The translations under genes and the position numbers were made by a program. This document shows positions 37,102 to 45,851 of a DNA stretch of 64,000 nt, piece by piece; the stretch's first letter is position 1; each line of letters starts with the position of its first letter. Source of the stretch: Nocardiopsis algeriensis. GTDB taxonomy: Bacteria > Actinomycetota > Actinomycetes > Streptosporangiales > Streptosporangiaceae. The notes below the pieces were generated by a model that ran no database searches, was not told where the DNA came from, and worked only from the letters and a program-made list of their open reading frames with translations. The DNA is taken from NCBI RefSeq assembly GCF_014203695.1, contig NZ_JACHJO010000012.1, positions 1 through 64,000 of the forward strand, given 5' to 3'.

Positions 37102-37911
37102 ATGGACGCCGCACGTATCGCCTTCGAGGAGTGGGGGAGCGGCCCGCCCCTGATCCTGCTGCACGGGCTGGGGGACCGCCGCCAGAGCTGGAGCGCCGTG
37201 GTACCGCTCCTGGCAGAGGAGTACAGGGTGGTGTGCGTGGACCTGCCGGGGTTCGGGCGCACCCCGGCCCCGCCCGAGGGCGACCCCTACGACATCCTCA
37301 CGATGACCGACGACGTCCAGGCGTTCTGCGAACTGCACGGGCTGGAGCGGCCGCACCTGGCGGGCAACTCCCTGGGCGGGTCGATCGCCCTGGAACTGGG
37401 TGTCCGCGGCAGGGCGGGGTCGGTGACGGTGTTCTCACCGGCCGGATTCTCCGGCGAGCTCGCCCGCCTGGGGTTCCGCGTGCTCGGTTCCCTCGCCGAC
37501 CTGGCCACCCGGATCCCCCTGCACGTCAAGGAGCGGCTGGCGAGCACCGCCCCGGCGAGGGCGATCGCGCGGACCGTGCTGAGGGGGGATCCGGCGTCCC
37601 CCCGGGCCAAGTCGGTCCGGTTCAGCGTCCGGGGCCTGGAGAAGGGGGCGCCGTTCGTGCGGATGCTGCCGAGCATCGCCGAGTACGAGTTCGAGCAGAG
37701 ACCGATCGACTGCCCGGTCACCATCGCGTGGGGGGACCGTGACCGCACGCTCCTGCCCTCCAGCGCGGAGCACGCGCACCGCAGGGTGCCGAACGCGCGG
37801 ATGGTCTCGCTCCTGGGCAGCGGCCACATCCCCATGGCCGACGACCCGGTGTCGGTGGCCGGGCACATCCGGTGGACCTGCCGCTCGGCGGAGCGGCGGG
37901 CCGGGCGCTGA
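37102..37911 (+). CDS. alpha/beta hydrolase
   Basis: A 269-residue serine hydrolase of the alpha/beta fold, not closely assignable. It shows the oxyanion loop LLHGLGDRR, DLPGFGRT, the nucleophile elbow AGNSLGGSIA with Ser about residue 91, the acid in AWGDRDRTLLP and the catalytic His in GSGHIPMADDP. The set is complete, so an active esterase, C-C hydrolase or haloperoxidase-like enzyme is possible. It has no signal peptide. The start ATG 37102 has no strong ribosome site and the frame upstream gives no support for a longer protein. It is followed by the sugar isomerase/kinase pair. Confidence 0.87.
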   Translation: MDAARIAFEEWGSGPPLILLHGLGDRRQSWSAVVPLLAEEYRVVCVDLPGFGRTPAPPEGDPYDILTMTDDVQAFCELHGLERPHLAGNSLGGSIALELGVRGRAGSVTVFSPAGFSGELARLGFRVLGSLADLATRIPLHVKERLASTAPARAIARTVLRGDPASPRAKSVRFSVRGLEKGAPFVRMLPSIAEYEFEQRPIDCPVTIAWGDRDRTLLPSSAEHAHRRVPNARMVSLLGSGHIPMADDPVSVAGHIRWTCRSAERRAGR

Positions 37912-37989
37912 CCTGCCGGGTCCGGCACTACCGCGGTGATCCCGGGGCGGATAGCGTGTACCAGCGTAACGACGCCCTGAGGAGGAGCA

Positions 37990-39279
37990 GTGACGGCATC
38001 GACACGACCGGACCCCGGTGGACCGGGGTGGCTGCGCGCCGAGGAGCGGAGGCTGAGAGCCTTCGCCGAGGGGTCCGCGGTCGCCGACGGGTTCGGCTGG
38101 ACGGACGCGCGCGGCCAGGTGGAGGAGGGGCGGCCAACGGCCGCCTGGATCACCTCGCGGATGACGCACGTGTTCTCCCTGGCACACCTGCGCGGGGACG
38201 AGGGGGCCGCCCGCTGGGCCGACCACGGCGTGGCCGCGCTGGCCGAGGGGCCGCTGCGCGACACGGTGCACGGAGGCTGGTTCGAGGAGGTCCCGGCGGG
38301 CGCCGCGTCTTTCCGGGAGCGCTCCCATGGCGAAGCCGGGGAGGCTGCCGAAGCGCCCCGCAAGGCCGCCTACCCCCACGCGTTCGTCGTCCTGGCCGCC
38401 TCCAGCGCGACCCTGGCCGGACGGCCGGGAGCCCGTGAGCTGCTCGACGACGCCCTGAGGGTCGTGGACACCCGGTTCTGGGACGAGTCCGCCGGCGCCG
38501 TCCTGGAGAGCTGGGACGCGGGCTGGAAGGAGACCGAGGACTACCGGGGCGCCAACAGCAACATGCACTGCGTGGAGGCCTTCCTCGCCGCGGCCGACGC
38601 CACCGGTGACCTGCTGTGGACCCGGCGCGCCCTGGCCGTCGCCGAGCGGCTGGTCCACGGTGTGGCCGCCGAGCACGACTGGCGGCTGCCCGAGCACTTC
38701 ACGGCCGACTGGAAGCCCCTGCCCGACTACAACCGGGACCGGCCCGACCACCCGTTCCGGCCCTTCGGCAGCACCACCGGGCACCTGCTGGAGTGGGCGC
38801 GCCTGCTCGTCCACCTCGAGGTGGCGCTGGAGCGCGCGGGGGAGCCCGTCCCCGGCTGGCTGCGCGCGGACGCGGAGAGCCTGTTCTCGAACGCGGTCCG
38901 CCGCGGCTGGGCGGTCGACGGCGCCGACGGGTTCGTCTACACCCTCGACTGGCAGGACGCCCCCGTGGTGCGGGAGCGCATGCACTGGGTGGTCGCCGAG
39001 GCGGTCATGGCGGCCTGGGCCCTGGGCGCCCGCACCGGGGACCCCGCCTACGCCGAGCACGCCCGGCGCTGGTGGGACTACGCCGAGCGCCACCACGTCG
39101 ACCGCGAGCACGGCAGCTGGCACCACGAGCTGGACCCCGGCAACCGCCCGGCGGGGACGGTGTGGCCGGGCAAGCCCGACGTCTACCACGCCTATCAGGC
39201 GGTTCTGCTGCCCCAGACCGCTCTGTCGACCTCGCTCGCGGCCGGGGTCCTGGAAACGACGGGGAAGGAGCCCGCATGA
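37990..39279 (+). CDS. N-acylglucosamine 2-epimerase family sugar isomerase
   Basis: 429 residues of the AGE/mannose isomerase (alpha6/alpha6 barrel) family. Members interconvert N-acetylglucosamine/N-acetylmannosamine, mannose/fructose or related sugars. Landmarks are WITSRMTHVFSLAHLRG, YRGANSNMHCVEAFLAA (NxNMHxxEA), HPFRPFGSTTGHLLEWARLL and GKPDVYHAYQAVLLP. The coupled fructokinase-like gene (ATGA overlap) favours an aldose-ketose isomerase such as mannose isomerase. An extra stretch at about 108-125 (SFRERSHGEAGEAAEAP) is unlike relatives and is encoded over the palindrome GGGAGCGCTCCC (38315-38326). The start is GTG 37990 with GGAGGAG. Confidence 0.87.
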   Translation: MTASTRPDPGGPGWLRAEERRLRAFAEGSAVADGFGWTDARGQVEEGRPTAAWITSRMTHVFSLAHLRGDEGAARWADHGVAALAEGPLRDTVHGGWFEEVPAGAASFRERSHGEAGEAAEAPRKAAYPHAFVVLAASSATLAGRPGARELLDDALRVVDTRFWDESAGAVLESWDAGWKETEDYRGANSNMHCVEAFLAAADATGDLLWTRRALAVAERLVHGVAAEHDWRLPEHFTADWKPLPDYNRDRPDHPFRPFGSTTGHLLEWARLLVHLEVALERAGEPVPGWLRADAESLFSNAVRRGWAVDGADGFVYTLDWQDAPVVRERMHWVVAEAVMAAWALGARTGDPAYAEHARRWWDYAERHHVDREHGSWHHELDPGNRPAGTVWPGKPDVYHAYQAVLLPQTALSTSLAAGVLETTGKEPA

Positions 39280-40226
39280 GCGCGGAGCGGATCCGGCTCG
39301 CGGTGGTCGGGGAGAACGTCATGGACCTGCTGCCCGGCGCGGAGCCCGGCACGCTGAAGGCGGCGCCGGGAGGCGGGCCGGCCAACACGGCCGTCGCCGC
39401 GTCCCGGCTGGGCACGCCGACACGGCTGCTGGCCCGCATCGGGTCGGACGGGTTCGGCGCGATGATCCGGGAGCGCCTGGTCGGCGAGGGGCTCGACCCC
39501 GCCGGGCTCGTGGCGGCCGAGGAGCCGACCGCCCTCGCGCTGGCCACGCTCCGGAGCGACGGGTCGGCCCGCTACGACTTCCGCATGGACGACGCCGCCG
39601 ACTGGCGGTGGCGGCCCGAGGAGCTGCCCGAGGAGCTGGAGCCGGGCGTCCTCGCCCTGCACGCGGCCTCCCTGGCGCTGTTCCGCGAGCCGGGGGCCTC
39701 GCTGGTCGGCGAGCTGCTGCGGCGCGAGCACGACCGGGGCGGGGTCACCGTCACCCTGGACCCCAACATCCGCGCCGACGTGATCGGCGACCCCGGGCAC
39801 GCCCGCGAACTGGCGCGCGGGCACATCGCCCGGGCGCACGTGGTCAAGGCGAGCGACGAGGACCTGGAGTTCCTGTACCCGGGGCTGTCCCCGGTCGAGG
39901 CGGCGCGGGCCGTCGCCGGGCTGGGCCCGTCCCTGGTGGTGGTCACCCGCGGCGGGGAGGGCGCGCTGGCCCTGGCCGGCGGGACGGAGGTCGAGGTGGC
40001 GGCGCCCCGCGTGGAGGTGGTCGACACGGTCGGCGCGGGCGACTCCTTCATGGGGGCGCTGCTCAACTGGCTGGACCGCCACGGCCGCCTGGGCGAGGAT
40101 CCCCGCGCCCGGCTGGCGGGGCTGTCCGAGGCCGATCTGGAGTCCCTGCTCGGCTTCGCCTGCGCGGTGGCCGCGGTGACGGTGACCCGCGAGGGAGCCG
40201 ATCCGCCCACGAGCGCGGAGCTGTAG
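39276..40226 (+). CDS. PfkB-family carbohydrate kinase, fructokinase-like
   Basis: 316 residues of the ribokinase/PfkB family. It has the N-terminal signature PGGGPANTAVAASRLGTPTR, the substrate-closing region, VVTRGGEGAL and the ATP/catalytic signature VDTVGAGDSFMGALLNWL, whose Asp is the catalytic base. It is nearest to fructokinases, so the expected reaction is fructose plus ATP to fructose 6-phosphate. Its ATG lies within the stop of the isomerase gene (ATGA). Together they would convert mannose to fructose to fructose 6-phosphate. It is followed by a strong terminator. Confidence 0.9.
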   Translation: MSAERIRLAVVGENVMDLLPGAEPGTLKAAPGGGPANTAVAASRLGTPTRLLARIGSDGFGAMIRERLVGEGLDPAGLVAAEEPTALALATLRSDGSARYDFRMDDAADWRWRPEELPEELEPGVLALHAASLALFREPGASLVGELLRREHDRGGVTVTLDPNIRADVIGDPGHARELARGHIARAHVVKASDEDLEFLYPGLSPVEAARAVAGLGPSLVVVTRGGEGALALAGGTEVEVAAPRVEVVDTVGAGDSFMGALLNWLDRHGRLGEDPRARLAGLSEADLESLLGFACAVAAVTVTREGADPPTSAEL

Positions 40227-40234
40227 GGCGTGTC

Positions 40235-40267
40235 CCGGTGTGCCGCCCGCCGCGGGCGGCACACCGG
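40235..40267 (+). terminator. terminator after the sugar kinase
   Basis: The 15 bases at 40235-40249 pair perfectly with 40253-40267 around a 3-base loop (core GTGTGCCGCCCG), starting 9 bases past the stop. Confidence 0.8.
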
Positions 40268-40463
40268 TGCGCCGCGCGGCAGGGGGTGCCCGCGGGGCAC
40301 ACCCGCTTCCCGGCCGCCGCCTCGGTGGCCGCCGGGCGCCGCGCCGGGGGAGCGGGGCCGCGCACGCCCCTGTTTCGCGCGATATAAGTATTTAGTCCGC
40401 TTTGCCGGGTTCGCGGGTGCGGGCCGTCGCGACGTCACGTCTTGATAAACCCCGCCTGCCGCC

Positions 40464-40475
40464 GGGAGCGCTCCC
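40464..40475. promoter_or_regulatory. LacI-type (CelR/CebR-like) operator palindrome
   Basis: GGGAGCGCTCCC is the perfect core of the actinobacterial cellobiose-regulator site, recalled as TGGGAGCGCTCCCA. It lies in the 417-base spacer between the sugar kinase terminator and the LAL regulator, 210 bases before the latter. No LacI-family gene is in the window. The rest of the spacer has an AT-rich patch (TATAAGTATTTAG, 40383-40395) and no gene. Confidence 0.5.
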
Positions 40476-40684
40476 CCGAGCTCGTTTCCGGTGAGGCCGG
40501 TCACACACGCACAGTGTCGAAGCCCAGGTGGGGCAGGCGTTCCCGTGTGATGCACGTCTCTCCGAGGAGGGGCTGAACGTCCCTTTCGCGGCGTCTCGTG
40601 CGACTCGGTGCGGGTATCGGTGAAACGACCAGTATGTGTGTCCGCACCTGCCGCTTCTGGACACACTGTGCGAATGTGTGGCAC

Positions 40685-43417
40685 GTGACCGGCGGGACCA
40701 CCGGCCCCCGACCCGTTCGGCTCCGGGGCCGAGACACAGAGCTGCAGGTCCTCACCGACGCACTGGCGGGGGTGAGGGCCCGAAGAGGCACGTCCCTGAT
40801 CCTCACCGGAGCGGCGGGAGCCGGAAAGACGGCGCTCCTCGACCACGCCGCGGAGGAGGCCGGTGACATCACCGTCCTCCGCTGCACCGGGGTCGCCGAC
40901 GAGGCCCGGACCCCCTTCGCGGGCCTGCAGCGGCTCCTGCTCCCCCTCGCCCCCCACGACGGGGTGCTCGGCAAGGCCCTGGAGCGAGGTGTCCCGGGCG
41001 ACCGGCTCGCCCTCCACACCGCCCTCCTCGACCTCCTCATCGGGACGGGCCCGGTGCTGGTGTGCGTGGACGACGCCGACCTCCTCGACGAACCCTCCCT
41101 GGACGCGCTCGCCTTCGTCGCGCGCCGGGTCGCCGGAACGCCCCTGGCCGTGGTGCTGGCGGCCCGCGGCGGCCGGGGCAAGGAGGGAACCGCCGGAGAG
41201 CTCGTCCCCGGTGTGGAGGAGCACGTCCTGGCCCCTCTGGAGGACCGGGCCGTCCACGACATCCTCACGGACCACTCGCCCACCACCCTGGACCCCGCCG
41301 TGCGCGCCACTCTCGTCCGCGCCTCGCACGGCAACCCCGCGGCGGTCCTCGGACACCTCTCCTCCCTGGACGAGGCCGAGCTGCGCGGCCGGGACCCGCT
41401 CCCCGACCCCCTCCGGCTCCCGGACCGGCTGCGGGAGAGCCTCCTCGCCCCCTGCCGCGCGCTGCCGGAGCGCACCGCGAGCCTGCTCCTCCTCGCCGCC
41501 CTGTGCGAGGACCCCGACCTCCACACGCTCGTACGGGCCGGCGACGGCGTGTCCCTGGAGGACGTGGAGCCCGCCGAGGAACTCGGACTGGTCCGGATCT
41601 CCGACGACACCCTCCGCTTCCCCGACCCCCTCCTGCGGGAGGCGATCGTGCAGGGCGCCCCCAACGCCCGGCTGCGCGAGGCGCACCGCCGCCTGGCCTC
41701 CGTGGCCGACCCCGACCACACCCCCGTCGAGTTCGCCCGGCACACGGCGGCCGGCGCCCTGGCCCCCGACAGCGCACTCGCCGACGCGGTCGAGGCCGCC
41801 GCCCGTCGGGCCGGGCGCCTGGCGGGGCGCCTGGCCGCCTCGCACGCCCACGAGGGGGCCGCGCGCATCACACCCGACCCCGGCATGCGCTCCCACCGGC
41901 TGGCCAACGCCGCCTACGAGGCCTACATGGCCGGGCGCTCGGACCGGGCCCTGCGCCTGCTGGACCGGGCCCGGCCCCTGTCCGTCACCGAACGGCACCG
42001 CGCGGCCGTCGAGCTCGTCGACACCCACATCGCCATGCGCGGCAGCAACACGATCGACGCCGCCGAACGCCTCTACGCCGTGGGCCGCGCGCTCGTCGCC
42101 CACGACCGGCACCTGGCGGTGCGCACCCTGGCCCGCTCGGCCGACTCCGCCTCCCTGGCCGGCGACCCCGAGCGCCACGCGCGGGCGTCCGCACTGGCCG
42201 TGTCCCTGATCCGGCCCGACGACCCCGAGCAGATGCGCCTGGTGGGCGACTTCCTCCGGGGCTGCGAGATCTCCTTCCGCGGTGACTACCCGCGTTCGAC
42301 GCCCCTGCTGCGCGAGGCGATGCGCCTGGCCGAGTACGACGACCCCTCGAAGCTCATCTGGGCGGGCATCGCGGGCATGCGCATCGGTGAGACGCCCTTC
42401 GTCCGCGAGGCCGTCACCCGGGCCGTGGACAACGCGCGCCCGCGCGGCGAACTCGCGACCGTCCCGGCCGCCCTCGGGTTCCTCGTGATGACCGAGTTCT
42501 GGACCGGCCGCTTCCCCTCCGCCGCGGGGACGGCGCTCACGGGCCTGCGGATCTCGCGTGAGACGGGCCAGAGCATCTGGGTCACCCACCACCTCGCCGC
42601 CCTGTCGATGGTCGCCGCCATCCAGGGGGACGTGGACACCTGCCGCATCCGCGCCCGCGCCGTCGCCACCCAGGCGGGGGAGAACAGCATCGGGCTGGCC
42701 GCGGCCGTGGCCTCCTGGGCCCTCGCCGTCCTGGAGCTGTCGCGCGGCAACGCCGCGGAGGCCTTCTTCCGGCTCCGCTCCCTCGTCCACGCCGGGCCCG
42801 GCTACGGCCACCCGACGATGCGCCTGGTCACCGCGCCGCACTTCGTGGAGGCGGCGGTGCGCATGGGCGAGACCGAGTGGGCCCGGGCCTCCCTGTCCGG
42901 ATACCGGCGCTGGGCCGAGTCGGTGGGCAGCCCCAGCGCGCTCGCCCTCGCCTCGCGCGGATCGGGGCTGCTCGCCCCTCCGGACGAGGCCGCCGACCAC
43001 TTCGAGAACGCCCTGGCGCTGCACCGCTCCTGCGGCGACGACGACGTCGAGCACGCCAGGACGCAGCTGCTCTTCGGCGCCTTCCTGCGCCGGGCCCGCC
43101 TTCCGGGGCGGGCACGCGAGCACCTGCACAACGCGCTGGAGACCTTCGAGCGCTTCGGCGCCCGGCTGTGGGTCCGCCAGACGCGCGCCGAACTGCGCGC
43201 CATCGGGCGCGGCGAACGCGAGGCCGACTCGTCGATGATCAGCGAGCTGACCGCACAGCAGCAGCAGATCGCCCGACTGGTGGCCGAGGGCGCGACCAAC
43301 CGCGAGGTCGCCGCCCACCTCTTCATCAGCCCGAGGACGGTCGAGCACCACCTGCGGGGGATCTTCCGCAAACTCAACATCCGCTCCCGGGTCGACCTGG
43401 CCCGCCTCTTCAACTGA
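40685..43417 (+). CDS. LAL-type LuxR family transcriptional regulator (MalT-like)
   Basis: 910 residues. The N-terminal AAA/STAND ATPase has Walker A GAAGAGKTALL (about 42-52) and Walker B VLVCVDDADLLDE. A long helical, TPR-like middle follows, then a C-terminal LuxR helix-turn-helix (LTAQQQQIARLVAEGATNRE, then LFISPRTVEHHLRGIFRKLN). LAL proteins are large activators that sense a ligand or a protein and oligomerise with ATP. GTG 40685 puts the conserved RLRGRDTEL about 12 residues in, as in relatives, but in-frame starts exist at 40634 and 40676 and no ribosome site is clear. The transporter operon 76 bases downstream is a likely target. Confidence 0.88.
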   Translation: MTGGTTGPRPVRLRGRDTELQVLTDALAGVRARRGTSLILTGAAGAGKTALLDHAAEEAGDITVLRCTGVADEARTPFAGLQRLLLPLAPHDGVLGKALERGVPGDRLALHTALLDLLIGTGPVLVCVDDADLLDEPSLDALAFVARRVAGTPLAVVLAARGGRGKEGTAGELVPGVEEHVLAPLEDRAVHDILTDHSPTTLDPAVRATLVRASHGNPAAVLGHLSSLDEAELRGRDPLPDPLRLPDRLRESLLAPCRALPERTASLLLLAALCEDPDLHTLVRAGDGVSLEDVEPAEELGLVRISDDTLRFPDPLLREAIVQGAPNARLREAHRRLASVADPDHTPVEFARHTAAGALAPDSALADAVEAAARRAGRLAGRLAASHAHEGAARITPDPGMRSHRLANAAYEAYMAGRSDRALRLLDRARPLSVTERHRAAVELVDTHIAMRGSNTIDAAERLYAVGRALVAHDRHLAVRTLARSADSASLAGDPERHARASALAVSLIRPDDPEQMRLVGDFLRGCEISFRGDYPRSTPLLREAMRLAEYDDPSKLIWAGIAGMRIGETPFVREAVTRAVDNARPRGELATVPAALGFLVMTEFWTGRFPSAAGTALTGLRISRETGQSIWVTHHLAALSMVAAIQGDVDTCRIRARAVATQAGENSIGLAAAVASWALAVLELSRGNAAEAFFRLRSLVHAGPGYGHPTMRLVTAPHFVEAAVRMGETEWARASLSGYRRWAESVGSPSALALASRGSGLLAPPDEAADHFENALALHRSCGDDDVEHARTQLLFGAFLRRARLPGRAREHLHNALETFERFGARLWVRQTRAELRAIGRGEREADSSMISELTAQQQQIARLVAEGATNREVAAHLFISPRTVEHHLRGIFRKLNIRSRVDLARLFN

Positions 43418-43442
43418 CAGGGATCCGGCGGAAAGAACGAGT

Positions 43443-43476
43443 CACCTGCCAATACCAACCAGTCGGTATGCAGGTG
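43443..43476. promoter_or_regulatory. nested dyad upstream of the transporter operon
   Basis: CACCTGC (43443-43449) and GCAGGTG (43470-43476) enclose ATACC (43452-43456) and GGTAT (43465-43469), the latter spaced by 8 bases as in TetR-family operators. It fills the 75-base gap between the LAL regulator and the first transporter gene. It may be an operator; a weak hairpin terminator is the alternative. Confidence 0.5.
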
Positions 43477-43492
43477 GGGCAGAAAGGCAGTC

Positions 43493-44281
43493 ATGACAGC
43501 GATCGCAACGGAGGACCTCCTGAGAGCGGACGGAGTGACCGTCCGCTTCGGGGGCCTCACCGCACTCGACGACGTGGGGCTACGGGTCGCCCCGGGCACC
43601 GTCGTCGGACTCATCGGACCCAACGGTGCGGGCAAGACCACCCTGTTCAACGTTCTCTCCGGGGTCCTGCGCCCCACCGCCGGCAGCCTCACGTGGAAGG
43701 GCCGCACGGTCTCGGGGCAGAAGTCCCACCGCCTCGCCCGGGCCGGCATCTCGCGGACGTTCCAGGGGCTCAACCTCTTCCACAAGATGACCGTGCTCGA
43801 CAACGTCGTCGCGGGCGCCGACCGCCTGGCCAGGGGAGGGCCCCTCTCCCTCCTCACCGGCTTCGGACACCACCACCGCGACGAGGCGGAGCTGCGGGAC
43901 AGGGCCCTGGCGGCCCTGGAGCGCTTCGGTATCGCCGGCACCGCCCACCACTACCCCTCCACCCTTCCCTACGGCATCCAGAAGCAGGTCGCGCTGGCAC
44001 GCGCCTGCGTCGGCGCCCCCGAGCTCCTGCTGCTCGACGAGCCCGCCAGCGGCCTGTCCGGCAAGCAGCTGGACGACCTGGCCGCGCAGATCCGCGGCCT
44101 CAGCGAGGACATGGCCGTCGTGCTCGTCGAGCACCACATGGACCTGGTGATGGAGGTGTGCGACCACATCGTGGTCCTCAACTTCGGCAAGGTCATCTCC
44201 ACCGGGACCCCCGACGAGGTTCGCGCCGACCCCGCGGTCATGCAGGCCTACCTCGGCACCGCCGAGAGGAGCGGTCGATGA
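43493..44281 (+). CDS. branched-chain amino-acid-type ABC transporter ATPase (LivG-like)
   Basis: 262 residues; one of two ATPases of a high-affinity import system. Walker A is GPNGAGKTTLFN, the Q-loop region is GISRTFQGLNLFHKMTVLDNV (LivG type), the signature is LPYGIQKQVALARA in place of LSGGQ, and Walker B is LLLLDEPASGL with the H-loop LVEHHMD. The substitution at the signature is common in LivG-type proteins. ATG 43493 is the first gene of a five-gene operon (ATPase-ATPase-permease-permease-binding protein), coupled to the next gene by an ATGA overlap. The substrate may be a branched-chain amino acid, an amide or an aromatic compound; it is not decided by sequence. Confidence 0.9.
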   Translation: MTAIATEDLLRADGVTVRFGGLTALDDVGLRVAPGTVVGLIGPNGAGKTTLFNVLSGVLRPTAGSLTWKGRTVSGQKSHRLARAGISRTFQGLNLFHKMTVLDNVVAGADRLARGGPLSLLTGFGHHHRDEAELRDRALAALERFGIAGTAHHYPSTLPYGIQKQVALARACVGAPELLLLDEPASGLSGKQLDDLAAQIRGLSEDMAVVLVEHHMDLVMEVCDHIVVLNFGKVISTGTPDEVRADPAVMQAYLGTAERSGR

Positions 44282-44982
44282 TCCTCGAAGTCCAGAACCT
44301 CAATGCCTCCTACGGGGCGGTCCGCGCCCTGAAGGACGTCTCCCTCGGCGTCGCCGAGAAGGGCTTCTGCGCCGTCCTCGGCGCCAACGGCGCGGGCAAG
44401 ACCACGCTGCTGCGCACCCTCACCGGACTCCACCGCGCCGCCGGCGGCCGGGTCCTGCTGGAGGGCGAGGACCTCACCCGGCTCCCGGCCGAGCGCGTCG
44501 TGACCCGCGGTCTCGCCCACGTCCCCGAGGGCGGCGGCGTCATCACCGAGCTCACCGTCGAGGAGAACCTGCGCCTGGGCGGCCTGTGGCGGCGCCGCCG
44601 CGACCGGGTGGCCCTGGACGAGGTCCTCGACCTCTTCCCGCCCCTGGCGCAGCGGATCTCCAAGTCCGCCAGCACCCTCTCCGGCGGCGAGCGGCAGATG
44701 CTCGCCATCGGCCGTGCCCTGATGTCCCGCCCCAAGGTCCTGCTGCTGGACGAGCCCTCGCTCGGCCTGGCGCCCCTCGTCACCCGGCAGATCTTCGACC
44801 TCCTGAGGGAACTGAGGAGCAGCACCGGGCTCACGGTGGTCCTCGTCGAGCAGAACGCCAACGGCGCACTCGCCGTCACCGACAGCGGCTTCGTCCTCAA
44901 CCAGGGCAGCGTGGTCGCCTCCGGGCCCTCGGCCGAACTCCTCTCCGACGACCGCACGCGCCACGCCTACCTGGGCTTCTGA
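44278..44982 (+). CDS. branched-chain amino-acid-type ABC transporter ATPase (LivF-like)
   Basis: 234 residues, the second ATPase of the importer. It has the short LivF-type opening ILEVQNLNASYGAVRALKDV, Walker A GANGAGKTTLLRTLTG, the family-specific GLAHVPEGGGVITELTVEEN, signature STLSGGERQMLAIGRALMS, Walker B VLLLDEPSLGLAP and H-loop LVEQNANGAL. The start overlaps the previous stop (ATGA). The LivF protein pairs with LivG on the cytoplasmic face of the two permeases encoded next. Confidence 0.92.
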   Translation: MILEVQNLNASYGAVRALKDVSLGVAEKGFCAVLGANGAGKTTLLRTLTGLHRAAGGRVLLEGEDLTRLPAERVVTRGLAHVPEGGGVITELTVEENLRLGGLWRRRRDRVALDEVLDLFPPLAQRISKSASTLSGGERQMLAIGRALMSRPKVLLLDEPSLGLAPLVTRQIFDLLRELRSSTGLTVVLVEQNANGALAVTDSGFVLNQGSVVASGPSAELLSDDRTRHAYLGF

Positions 44983-44994
44983 GGAGAGACCCCC

Positions 44995-45846
44995 ATGACC
45001 ACATTTCTCAACCTGACCCTCAACGGGCTGGCGACGGGCGCGGTCTACGCGGCCCTCGCGCTGTCCCTCGTGATCATCTACCAGGCCACCCGCCTGGTGA
45101 ACTTCGCCCAGCCGGCCCTGGCACTGGTGGCCGTCTACATCGCCTACACGGTCTCGCAGATGACCGGCTCCTACTGGATCGGCTTCGTCGCGGGCCTGCT
45201 CAGCGGCCTGGTGGCCGGCGCGCTCGTCGAACGGGTCGTCATCCGGCCGATCGCCAAGAGCTCCGAGCTCAACGCCATCATCGTCACCCTCGGGCTCCTC
45301 CTGATCGTGCAGGGCGGCGTCGGCATGATCTGGGGCAACCGGCAGCACGGGTTCCCCTACGCGTTCGACTACGTGGGGCGCTTCTCCCCGGCGGACGTCT
45401 TCGCCGTTGCGTCTGTCGCGGTCACCGCGCTCCTGCTGTTCGGGCTCTACCAGTTCACACCGCTGGGCCTGCGGATGAGGGCCGCCGCCTTCCGTCCTGA
45501 GGCGGCGCGGCTCAGCGGGGTGAAGGTCGGCCTCATGCTCACCGCGGGGTGGGCGATCGCCTCCCTCATCGGCGCCCTCGCGGGCATGCTCGCCGGGCCC
45601 CCGTTCATCTCCCCCAACGCCTTCGACGGCGTGTTCGTCTACGGCATCACGGCAGCGGTCATCGGCGGCCTCGACAACCCCTTCGGCGCGGTGCTCGGCG
45701 GGGTCCTCATCGGCCTCGGCATGTCCTACGTGTCCGGCTACGCGGGCCCCGAGCTGGCCACCCTGGCCGCCCTGGCCATCGTGGTGCTGGTCCTGAGCGT
45801 GCGCCCCGACGGCATCCTGTCCCGCCCGGCCGCGAGAAAGGTGTAG
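44995..45846 (+). CDS. branched-chain amino-acid-type ABC permease (LivH-like)
   Basis: 283 residues with about eight membrane helices, typical LivH: FLNLTLNGLATGAVYAALAL, NFAQPALALVAVYIAYTV, the cytoplasmic coupling segment LRMRAAAFRPEAARLSGVKV and AVIGGLDNPFGAVLGGVLIG near the end. It forms the membrane channel with LivM. It starts at ATG 44995, 12 bases after livF, with GAGGAGA as ribosome site. Confidence 0.92.
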   Translation: MTTFLNLTLNGLATGAVYAALALSLVIIYQATRLVNFAQPALALVAVYIAYTVSQMTGSYWIGFVAGLLSGLVAGALVERVVIRPIAKSSELNAIIVTLGLLLIVQGGVGMIWGNRQHGFPYAFDYVGRFSPADVFAVASVAVTALLLFGLYQFTPLGLRMRAAAFRPEAARLSGVKVGLMLTAGWAIASLIGALAGMLAGPPFISPNAFDGVFVYGITAAVIGGLDNPFGAVLGGVLIGLGMSYVSGYAGPELATLAALAIVVLVLSVRPDGILSRPAARKV

Positions 45847-45851
45847 CTGCC

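Noticed and set aside
35703-40226. Secondary-metabolite cluster including the acyltransferase, hydrolase and sugar enzymes
   Set aside because: There are no core biosynthetic enzymes (PKS, NRPS, terpene or lanthipeptide synthases) in the window.
39572-43351. Long antisense frame (over 1,200 codons) across the sugar kinase and LAL regulator
   Set aside because: Same high-GC shadow effect; the sense-strand genes are certain.
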